Source: Anaerolineales bacterium UBA2317
Lineage (GTDB): Bacteria; Chloroflexota; Anaerolineae; Anaerolineales; Villigracilaceae
Direction: 5' to 3'
Length of the DNA: 7,786 bases
Assembly (NCBI GenBank): GCA_002345215.1
Contig: DDVH01000020.1
Coordinates: 1-7,786 of the forward strand
Shown here piece by piece: positions 1-5,327 of this stretch. Position 1 is the stretch's first letter. Every line of letters starts with the position of its first letter. The translations under genes and the position numbers were made by a program. The notes under the pieces were generated by a model. That model was not told the origin of the DNA. It saw only the letters and a program-made list of their open reading frames with translations, and ran no database searches.

Positions 1-1719
1 TGGATTTGGTTAAGTGCCTCAGTTGATTCGCAAAAAGAAAGAATCTACTGTTTACAAACGGCTCTTAAACTTGACCCTGAAAATGGTACGGCAAAACGAG
101 GTTTGATTTTGCTTGGGGCATTAACGCCGGATGACACCATTCAACCTTTTTCGATGAATCGTCCGCGCACGTGGGAAGATAAGTTATTACTGGCAAACGA
201 AAAACCAAAGGTGCGAGTTAGCCCGTTTAGAAGCCCTGTCTTTCGGCTTGCATTAGTAACATTATTAGGGCTTGCATTATGTACGTATGTTTTCTTTGGC
301 TTGATATTACCGCGCCAGACGAATTTAAGACCAACCGAAACACACACACCGGGTCCATCTCCTACATTTACAGCTACACCCACTTTATTTGGCGCAACTG
401 CAATTCCTACAAGAGTATTTGGTGGACCAACGCCTTTATGGGCATATTTGCCACAAACCTATACGCCTACACCTTTATACGTCAACACGCCGCGTTCACC
501 AGCTTCAATTGACCAATATCGCATTGCACAAGATGCTTACAAAAAAGGTGATTGGGATGCGTTTATCTTAAACATGGAATTACTTCAACCGCTAGAACCA
601 GATGCGGCTGATATTCCATATTACATCGGCGAAGCCTATCGCTTTAAAGGGGAAGGAAATTCTGCTATTCGTTATTACAATGATGCTTTAGACATTGACG
701 ATAATTTTGCCCCGGCTTACTTAGGTTTAGCACGTGCGCGTTTACTTATCAACCCGAACTTTAATGCTGAAAGTTTATTTACCGAAGCAATTGAACGCGA
801 CCCATTTTACGGAGAAGCATATCTTGAACGTGCTCGGTTTTATATAAGACGCGACGACATTCAAGATGCCCTCGAAGATTTAGAACAAGCCCAAGAATAT
901 ATGCCTGGCTCATCCGAAGTGTATTTGGCTTTAGCAAGTGCTTACCTCGCCGAAGAAGATATTGAGCAAGCCCTCATCTATGCCGAAGAAGCCTACGCCT
1001 TAGATATTACAAATTTATCTACTTATAGATTACTAAGCGATTTATACATTCAAGTAGAAGATTATCCACGCGCATTCGATGCTTTGCAGTTATACACAAA
1101 TTACGAAGTAGAAGATGCCACCGCTTTTGCAAAACTTGGTTTGGTTTTGTATCGTTTGGGTGAATATGAGCAAGTTGTTACAATCATGAATCGTGCAATT
1201 GATTTAAACCCCAATGGCGTGCGTGATTATTATGTATATCGTGGTTTAGCGAATGTTGAATTAGGAAATGGTGAAGAAGCACTTGATGATTTCGCTGTTG
1301 CTGTTGCAGAAGATGATCGTAATTTTGAAGCACGCATTGGTTATGCTCGTGCAAATTATCTCGATGAAAAATTTGGCAACGCATTTTTACAAATTGAAGT
1401 AGCCATTGACCTTGCCGAAACCGAAGAACAAAATGCGCTGGCTTATTATTGGTTAGCAAAAATTCAAGAAGGACGTGGCGATATTGGTGAAGCGATTGAG
1501 GCATGGAATGCTTTGCTTGACCTTGATGAAGATGCTATGACAGAAGAAATGCGCGAAGAAGCCGAACAACGATTGGATGTTTTGGTTCCGCCTACATCCA
1601 CTCCACGAGGTGGCGCCTCAACCCCTACGAGGACACCTGCTCCAGCAACCTCAACATCATCTAACCTTACACCTTCCCGCACACCCACGAGAACGCCAAG
1701 CCCAACATCAACGCCGTAA
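1..1719 (+). CDS. Membrane-anchored TPR-repeat protein, 5'-partial
   Basis: The frame is open from base 1 with no stop, so the gene starts left of the window; 572 residues are visible. An internal TTG at 103 could be read as a start, but the codons before it encode an in-frame helical repeat (ALKLDPENGTAKRGL) typical of such proteins, so I reject it. Layout in visible residues: 1-40 helical repeat; about 81-104 one hydrophobic membrane segment (LALVTLLGLALCTYVFFGLI); about 110-165 Thr/Pro-rich linker; about 170-524 roughly nine TPR-like helix pairs with A/Y/G/D-P signatures; 528-572 a second Thr/Pro-rich tail. Basic residues before the membrane segment predict a cytoplasmic N-terminus and an outside TPR domain. 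TPRs usually bind proteins; the partner is unknown. It ends at a strong hairpin and converges on the DUF971 gene. TPR class is confident, function unassigned. Confidence 0.88.
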   Translation, partial: WIWLSASVDSQKERIYCLQTALKLDPENGTAKRGLILLGALTPDDTIQPFSMNRPRTWEDKLLLANEKPKVRVSPFRSPVFRLALVTLLGLALCTYVFFGLILPRQTNLRPTETHTPGPSPTFTATPTLFGATAIPTRVFGGPTPLWAYLPQTYTPTPLYVNTPRSPASIDQYRIAQDAYKKGDWDAFILNMELLQPLEPDAADIPYYIGEAYRFKGEGNSAIRYYNDALDIDDNFAPAYLGLARARLLINPNFNAESLFTEAIERDPFYGEAYLERARFYIRRDDIQDALEDLEQAQEYMPGSSEVYLALASAYLAEEDIEQALIYAEEAYALDITNLSTYRLLSDLYIQVEDYPRAFDALQLYTNYEVEDATAFAKLGLVLYRLGEYEQVVTIMNRAIDLNPNGVRDYYVYRGLANVELGNGEEALDDFAVAVAEDDRNFEARIGYARANYLDEKFGNAFLQIEVAIDLAETEEQNALAYYWLAKIQEGRGDIGEAIEAWNALLDLDEDAMTEEMREEAEQRLDVLVPPTSTPRGGASTPTRTPAPATSTSSNLTPSRTPTRTPSPTSTP

Positions 1720-1727
1720 ATTTATTT

Positions 1728-1755
1728 GTAGGGTCACAATATATTGTGACCCTAC
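1728..1755. repeat. GTAGGG/CCCTAC palindromic element, copy A
   Basis: Shortest clear member of the intergenic palindrome family in this window: terminal GTAGGG and CCCTAC around a GTCACAAT/ATTGTGAC core. The core differs from the other three copies, while the ends match B and D exactly. It sits between two convergent genes and overlaps the last codon and stop of the DUF971 gene (minus strand, stop at 1754-1752). Confidence 0.7.
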
Positions 1756-1761
1756 TTTTTT
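1728..1761 (+). terminator. Perfect 28-bp palindrome plus T-run (repeat A), terminator of the TPR gene
   Basis: Bases 1728-1755 read GTAGGGTCACAAT, then AT, then the exact reverse complement, giving a perfect 28-bp palindrome. Six T residues follow on the + strand, as in an intrinsic terminator, nine bases after the TPR stop. On the minus strand the same element carries the TAG stop of the DUF971 gene. Its GTAGGG/CCCTAC ends are shared with the other dispersed repeats, so it is also listed as a member of that family. Confidence 0.7.
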
Positions 1762-2090
1762 CTACATTCATCACACGGACATAACTTTCGCAAATAATGC
1801 CAGTTGAAGATTCCATAATCGTGCCCATCTTCCCAAACGATTGTTAACGCATACGAACCAACTGCTACAACATTTGCGATTCTTGTGGTTGGATTATCTT
1901 CCATTTCTTTTGTAAACACATTTTCATCAGGTTCAGTGCTCATGTTTTCATGCCCACCACGACACGAAGCACACGGACAAGCCGCGCGTAACAATCCAAA
2001 CGGATATACACTTGTATGTCCTGAGTCCCATGTAATTGTAAATTCACGTTTGCTTTTATTGGCAGTGATACCAGTTGGTTTTTCGTTCAT
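1752..2090 (-). CDS. DUF971 / GBBH-like N-terminal domain protein with two CPCxxC motifs
   Basis: A 112-residue protein, about the usual size of stand-alone DUF971 proteins, related to the small N-terminal domain of gamma-butyrobetaine hydroxylase. In that enzyme a CxCxxC motif plus a histidine binds structural zinc. Here C38, C40 and C43 (CPCASC) and H90 fit the pattern. A second motif, C104, C106, C109 (CPCDEC), lies at the C-terminus. The halves resemble each other: W21/G24/H25/L34-R35/C38-C43 matches W86/G89/H90/L100-R101/C104-C109. The start is ATG at 2090, with Shine-Dalgarno AAGGA (complement of 2097-2101) six bases upstream. It is third in the minus-strand cluster, separated from the SH3b gene by repeat B. 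Its TAG stop lies inside repeat A. Some DUF971 proteins occur with iron-sulfur or molybdenum cofactor genes; nothing here shows that. The cellular role is unknown. Confidence 0.85.
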   Translation of the reverse strand: MNEKPTGITANKSKREFTITWDSGHTSVYPFGLLRAACPCASCRGGHENMSTEPDENVFTKEMEDNPTTRIANVVAVGSYALTIVWEDGHDYGIFNWHYLRKLCPCDECRKK

Positions 2091-2109
2091 TTGTTTTCCT
2101 TATGTTATT

Positions 2110-2164
2110 GTAGGGACGAGGTCATCTCGCCCTATCTTATTGGGCGGGAAAACCCCGCCCCTAC
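2110..2164. repeat. GTAGGG/CCCTAC double-hairpin element, copy B (55 bp)
   Basis: Starts GTAGGGACGAGG and ends CCCGCCCCTAC, so the outer 14 bases form imperfect terminal inverted repeats. It contains two hairpins: CGAG/CTCG around loop 2121-2125, and GGGCGGG (2142-2148) with CCCGCCC (2154-2160). It aligns to copy D in the same orientation at 40 of 47 positions after removing an 8-base insert (2133-2140, TATCTTAT) between the hairpins. It fills most of the 86-base gap between the SH3b stop and the DUF971 start. Confidence 0.75.
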
Positions 2165-2176
2165 AAAATATAAATT

Positions 2177-2650
2177 TTACGGAGGCGGAATCACAGCCAA
2201 AAATTCATCAGCCGCCCAGCCTGCGCGGGTATCATCATACGGTGCGACGAGATACCACCATGTATATCCATCACCAGTTTGTGGACCATCTTTGACAACA
2301 AACACTTCTGATTCTTCACCACGAAAAACAGTTTCTGTATTCAAGCCCGGCGCAGAGCGGATTCTTAATCCATCACTGCCTGTGCCACTGATTTGCACAT
2401 AACCATTGAGAGCAATTGTATTTGGGTCAAAGGTTGGGGAGGCAAGTGGGTCAGGAGTAAAGGTTGGAGGAATGCCGGGGGTATGAGTCGGGGCGGGAAT
2501 CATGGTGAGGTCTGCTGGAGCAAATCCCACGTCAGGAGAGAAGCGGGGAGATGTCCAGCCGATGAGAATCAATGTTATCAAAATCAAAATCCCAGCCAGT
2601 ATCAAAGAACCAATAATCACAAAACGATTTAAGAAAGGGCGAATGTCCAT
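2177..2650 (-). CDS. Membrane-anchored bacterial SH3 (SH3b) domain protein
   Basis: The protein has 157 residues. Residues 9-31 form one strongly hydrophobic segment (VIIGSLILAGILILITLILI) after a short basic N-terminus, predicting a signal anchor with the rest outside. Residues 50-78 are a Thr/Pro-rich linker. Residues about 80-155 match a bacterial SH3 domain: GYVQI, the signature GLRIRSAPGLNTETV (94-108), then WWYLVAP and GWAADEFL (131-151). Such domains usually bind cell-wall or peptide ligands; no catalytic domain is attached. The ATG at 2650 lies one base after the lipid-kinase stop (TAA-A-ATG on the minus strand) and has no Shine-Dalgarno, so translation is probably by termination-reinitiation. 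The linker resembles those of the TPR protein. Domain call is good; ligand unknown. Confidence 0.82.
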   Translation of the reverse strand: MDIRPFLNRFVIIGSLILAGILILITLILIGWTSPRFSPDVGFAPADLTMIPAPTHTPGIPPTFTPDPLASPTFDPNTIALNGYVQISGTGSDGLRIRSAPGLNTETVFRGEESEVFVVKDGPQTGDGYTWWYLVAPYDDTRAGWAADEFLAVIPPP

Positions 2651-2651
2651 T

Positions 2652-3596
2652 TTATTTTTTCGGGTTTTTCAACAAGTATAAAGCGTTTTCAGGCATGAGC
2701 ACTTTCAGCGCGCGATGTTGAACTTTGATTTCTGCTGTTTTGCCGCCAAGCACGGGGTCACCATCTACTTGGATAGAAAAATTTGCATCGGACTCAATAC
2801 GTACATTTTGAAATGGAATGCAACGGGCTTGGTCTGATGTGAGATGCCGACCTGCAACTAAATCAAAAAAATGGCGGAATGTATCTGCTAAAGTTTCACC
2901 ACTTAACAACCATAAATCCATTTCGCCATCATCAAGCAATGCGTTAGGAGATAAAACAGACATGCCGCCTGCATAATGCCGAATGTTCGTAGCAACGGCA
3001 ACGAGATAACGACCTTCAACAAGTTTATCTTCTTGATAGACGCGTAAATCAAGTCCTTGCCAAAAACTGGCTTCCCAAACGGTGGTGACAAAAAAATGCG
3101 GCACCGACATATGTTTGAAAAAACGCGGACGTGGTTCAATTTTTTCAATTGTTTTTGCGTCGAGTCCACAACCTGCCCATAATAAAAATGGACGTTCATT
3201 GCAGATACCGACATCTACATATTGCGGTTCGACATTTGCAAGCAATTTTGCATTTTCACTTAATGCATTCCACTTGAACCAACTAAATGGTGTTTGACCT
3301 TGCTCCAATGCCCAGACATTTGTTGTGCCAGCAGGCAATACTGCTAATGCAGTTTCAGTATTGACCAATCCACTCGCCACTTGACCAACTGTGCCATCTC
3401 CACCGATTGCGAAAACCGCATCATAATTTTCTTGTGCGGCTTGATGTGCAGTTTGAATGGCATGTGTGCCACTTAATGTTTCGGCAATATCTACGTTCCA
3501 ACCATTTTCCTTTAATGGCTTGATGATTCCACGTACAAATCTTCTTACAGGAAATCGCCCTGCGGCTGGGTTGTAGAGTAAAAGTCCTTTGCGCAT
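2652..3596 (-). CDS. Diacylglycerol kinase-like lipid kinase (DAGK catalytic domain)
   Basis: A 314-residue protein, normal for the DgkB/YegS/LCB5-type soluble lipid kinases. Family members use ATP to phosphorylate diacylglycerol or other lipid alcohols at the membrane. Visible motifs: nucleotide-binding start YNPAAGR (8-14); GGDGT (65-69), the hallmark catalytic and ATP-binding loop; LPAGTTNVWA (87-96); the C-terminal beta-sandwich motif LDDGEMDLWL (221-230); and QVDGD (276-280), where DGE is common and whose acidic residue helps catalysis in the family. The lipid substrate cannot be read from sequence; it could recycle diacylglycerol or act in sphingoid or polyprenyl metabolism. The start at 3596 has no Shine-Dalgarno; a perfect TATAAT lies six bases before it. 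It is the first gene of a cluster with the SH3b and DUF971 genes. Confidence 0.9.
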   Translation of the reverse strand: MRKGLLLYNPAAGRFPVRRFVRGIIKPLKENGWNVDIAETLSGTHAIQTAHQAAQENYDAVFAIGGDGTVGQVASGLVNTETALAVLPAGTTNVWALEQGQTPFSWFKWNALSENAKLLANVEPQYVDVGICNERPFLLWAGCGLDAKTIEKIEPRPRFFKHMSVPHFFVTTVWEASFWQGLDLRVYQEDKLVEGRYLVAVATNIRHYAGGMSVLSPNALLDDGEMDLWLLSGETLADTFRHFFDLVAGRHLTSDQARCIPFQNVRIESDANFSIQVDGDPVLGGKTAEIKVQHRALKVLMPENALYLLKNPKK

Positions 3597-3602
3597 GATG
3601 AG

Positions 3603-3608
3603 ATTATA
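3603..3608 (-). promoter_or_regulatory. Perfect -10 box (TATAAT) for the lipid kinase, leaderless position
   Basis: On the minus strand TATAAT is followed by CTCATC and then the ATG at 3596. With a usual six-base gap from -10 to +1, transcription would start on the A of the ATG. No convincing TTGACA-like -35 lies at 16-18 bases, and no Shine-Dalgarno exists. It sits in the 20-base gap after the orphan gene stop. Confidence 0.5.
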
Positions 3609-3616
3609 AGAGGGAA

Positions 3617-4093
3617 TTAATAGTAAATAGATTTCAAAATTGATACTCTAATTGAAGTGTCAATGTTACTCTCAAAATTTTCATCTTTGTGCGAAGTCTT
3701 TTCAATCCACTCTACAATTGATTCAGTTGGACATAAAGATACATATTCTGATGCTAATTTCCCTAAAAACTCACATGCCTCGACTTTTGACAGTTTTGAG
3801 ATGGATTGTTTTAATATATTTTCTATATTTTTTATCCTTACTTCATATTCCATGTCTTTAAATCTATTAAGCAAATTAATGTTAAGTACTACTCTGTTTT
3901 GTTTATTTACATTGAATGCTGAAGGTCGAAAATTCTTTGAAAATAATTCAAAAGAGTTTTCATAAAAAACATAAAACAAAACATTTGTAAATGCAATAAT
4001 TACAACTCTTAATTCTTCTTGGATAAATTCATTAAGTAATGGTGATAAAGAATATTGATTTGAACTTGAATTAATGTCTTTTTGACTATTCAT
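3617..4093 (-). CDS. Hypothetical AT-rich orphan protein, 158 residues
   Basis: I do not recognise this protein. It is soluble-looking and mostly helical, with a hydrophobic patch at residues 30-44 (VVIIAFTNVLFYVFY) too short and mixed to call a membrane segment. The second half is charged and helical (about 78-140), with cysteines at 107 and 120 but no paired metal motif. Its base composition is unlike its neighbours: sample lines count about 25-33% GC against about 47% in a line of the adjacent protein kinase, and it uses many AAT, AAA, TTA and ATA codons, suggesting recent arrival or weak selection. Evidence for being real: a 158-codon frame with clean start and stop, a perfect TATAAT six bases before the ATG, and no better frame opposite. 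It ends 20 bases before the lipid kinase start. Confidence 0.65.
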   Translation of the reverse strand: MNSQKDINSSSNQYSLSPLLNEFIQEELRVVIIAFTNVLFYVFYENSFELFSKNFRPSAFNVNKQNRVVLNINLLNRFKDMEYEVRIKNIENILKQSISKLSKVEACEFLGKLASEYVSLCPTESIVEWIEKTSHKDENFESNIDTSIRVSILKSIYY

Positions 4094-4099
4094 TAGATA

Positions 4100-4105
4100 A
4101 TTATA
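4100..4105 (-). promoter_or_regulatory. Perfect -10 box (TATAAT) for the orphan gene, leaderless position
   Basis: The minus strand reads TATAAT, six bases (TATCTA), then the ATG at 4093. The expected transcription start falls on the start codon. There is no Shine-Dalgarno, and only a weak TTTGGA-like -35 about 16 bases upstream. The spacing is identical to that of the lipid kinase promoter. The region is AT-rich, so a chance match is possible. Confidence 0.42.
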
Positions 4106-4145
4106 AATCGTTAATCATAAATCCAAAATTGTAAATCCCAAATGA
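4104..4145 (+). repeat. Three 14-base units beginning TAAATC in the divergent promoter region
   Basis: TAAATC occurs at 4104, 4118 and 4132, exactly 14 bases apart. Units two and three match at 11 of 14 positions; unit one is more diverged. The array ends at the kinase -10 box and overlaps the orphan -10 box on the other strand. It could be a degenerate simple repeat or a set of helically spaced protein sites; it is short and AT-rich, so this is tentative. Confidence 0.35.
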
Positions 4146-4151
4146 TATAAT
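4143..4151 (+). promoter_or_regulatory. Extended -10 promoter (TGATATAAT) of the protein kinase
   Basis: TG at 4143-4144, one base, then a perfect TATAAT at 4146-4151 form an extended -10 element, which can work without a good -35; none is seen. The ATG is only nine bases further on (4161), so the mRNA would have a leader of about 0-4 bases. No Shine-Dalgarno is present (CTCTCCACT). Confidence 0.55.
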
Positions 4152-4160
4152 CTCTCCACT

Positions 4161-5285
4161 ATGACCGAAGGCGCATTACTCAACGATAGATATCAACTCG
4201 AAGATAAACTCGGCTCAGGCGGCATGGCAGATGTCTATTTGGCACGCGATGTTTTACTCGAACGCCGCGTGGCGATTAAGGTATTAAGAAAAGATTACTC
4301 TACAAACGAAAACTTCAAAAAACAATTTTTTCTCGAAGCAAAATCTGCCGCGAATCTTTCACACTCGAACATCGTCACCGTGCATGATGCCGGCGAAGCC
4401 GATGGCTTGCTATACATCGTCATGGAACATGTGCCCGGCAAAGACCTCAAACAACTCATCCGTGAACGTGGGCGATTTTCTATTGAAAACGGCATCCCAC
4501 TAATGATTCAAGCTTGTGCAGGCGTTGGATATGCTCACCGTGCAGGTTTAGTGCATTGTGATATCAAACCGCATAACATGCTCGTCGCAAAAGATATGCG
4601 TCTTAAAGTGACAGACTTTGGGATCGCGCGCGCGTTAGAAAGCATCAAACCCGGCGAACGACATGACATCGTCTGGGGTTCACCATTATATTTTTCACCT
4701 GAACAAGCCGCAGGCGAATCACCAACACCTGCATCCGATGTGTATTCATTGGGCATCGTCATGTACGAATTGTTAAGTGGCACACCACCGTTTACTGCTT
4801 CGTCTGCTGATGAACTTGCGCGTTTACATATTTCAGGTCGTCCGGTGCCCATCAGCGAATATGTGCCGGATATTCCCTCCGCGCTTGAAGAAATTGTGAT
4901 GAAAGTTCTTTCCAAAGAACCTGCCGCGCGTTATCGCACTGCCGATCAACTTGGGCGCGTGCTCCAAAAATTTGGCACCATGCCAGACCCTCCGCCTCAG
5001 CAAATGCAACAACCTGTTTCACCTTCCGTGATTACCATTCAACCTGATATTGCGGAACGACTCTATCCACAAAATCAACCAGATGTTGAGGAGACGTATC
5101 AACCTCAACAACAATACACGCCTCCTCCGCGCGTGCAACCTGCTCAGCCATCCTACGAAGAATCCACGCCGGATAATTTTGACTGGCTTTCAGCCGGCTT
5201 GAGTCTGTTGGCTGTGATTGCATGGGGTGGTTTGATTCCATTTTATTTATTGATTTATCTAACATTTTTCCCGCCAGGAAATTAA
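4161..5285 (+). CDS. Membrane-anchored Ser/Thr protein kinase (PknB/PrkC-like, non-RD, no PASTA)
   Basis: The protein has 374 residues. Kinase domain about 11-270: glycine loop GSGGMADVY (18-26), VAIK lysine K40, helix-C glutamate E59, catalytic loop HCDIKPHN (132-139, catalytic D134), DFG (152-154), SPEQ (179-182), SDVYSLG (192-198). This is a complete Hanks-type kinase, so catalysis is likely. The Arg of the usual HRD is Cys133, making it a non-RD kinase, and the activation segment 152-180 contains no threonine. Residues 274-338 are a Pro/Gln-rich linker, 343-370 a membrane segment, and only PPGN follows, so the outer PASTA sensor domain of PknB/PrkC is absent. It stands where prkC stands in the Firmicutes rpe-rpmB-yloU-yloV block. 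It has its own extended -10 promoter, and repeat C follows the stop. Targets are unknown. Confidence 0.93.
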   Translation: MTEGALLNDRYQLEDKLGSGGMADVYLARDVLLERRVAIKVLRKDYSTNENFKKQFFLEAKSAANLSHSNIVTVHDAGEADGLLYIVMEHVPGKDLKQLIRERGRFSIENGIPLMIQACAGVGYAHRAGLVHCDIKPHNMLVAKDMRLKVTDFGIARALESIKPGERHDIVWGSPLYFSPEQAAGESPTPASDVYSLGIVMYELLSGTPPFTASSADELARLHISGRPVPISEYVPDIPSALEEIVMKVLSKEPAARYRTADQLGRVLQKFGTMPDPPPQQMQQPVSPSVITIQPDIAERLYPQNQPDVEETYQPQQQYTPPPRVQPAQPSYEESTPDNFDWLSAGLSLLAVIAWGGLIPFYLLIYLTFFPPGN

Positions 5286-5289
5286 CATT

Positions 5290-5318
5290 ATAGGGATACG
5301 GCATCGCCGTGTCCCTAC
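5290..5318. repeat. TAGGGA...TCCCTA palindromic element, copy C, between kinase and rpe
   Basis: Bases 5291-5302 (TAGGGATACGGC) pair with 5306-5317 (GCCGTGTCCCTA) around a three-base loop ATC, with one G-T pair. The right end is CCCTAC like the other copies; the left end is ATAGGG instead of GTAGGG. The downstream TTTATTTTT makes it a possible weak terminator for the kinase, but the rpe ATG lies only nine bases after the element. Confidence 0.65.
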
Positions 5319-5327
5319 TTTATTTTT

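Noticed and set aside
103..105. TTG as the start codon of the TPR protein
   Set aside because: The frame stays open to base 1 and the codons before it encode a helical repeat in keeping with the protein, so the gene is 5'-truncated by the window instead.
1184..1504. 106-codon minus-strand frame inside the TPR gene
   Set aside because: It lies wholly opposite a strongly supported coding frame, is rich in His, Gln and Leu as antisense shadows of acidic TPR codons are, and has no recognisable domain.
1885..2402. Two plus-strand frames across the DUF971 and SH3b genes
   Set aside because: They overlap clear family members on the minus strand and run through repeat B; their translations show no domain features.
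3652..3965. Plus-strand frames opposite the orphan gene
   Set aside because: Both are shorter than the 158-codon minus frame, lack a promoter or Shine-Dalgarno at their starts, and their translations are low-complexity Ser/Phe/Leu. Since the orphan itself is unproven this is a moderate, not absolute, rejection.
4104..4151. Short CRISPR-like array
   Set aside because: Units are only 14 bases with a 6-base shared core and no distinct spacers; no cas genes are present.
3063..5285. A new defence or toxin-antitoxin system made of the orphan gene and the two kinases
   Set aside because: The orphan has no toxin, antitoxin or nuclease motif, the protein kinase sits in a conserved housekeeping block and the lipid kinase has a complete ordinary DAGK domain, so nothing in sequence supports a defence role.
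5290..5318. Riboswitch upstream of rpe
   Set aside because: The element is a single small hairpin belonging to the dispersed repeat family and is too short for a ligand-binding fold.
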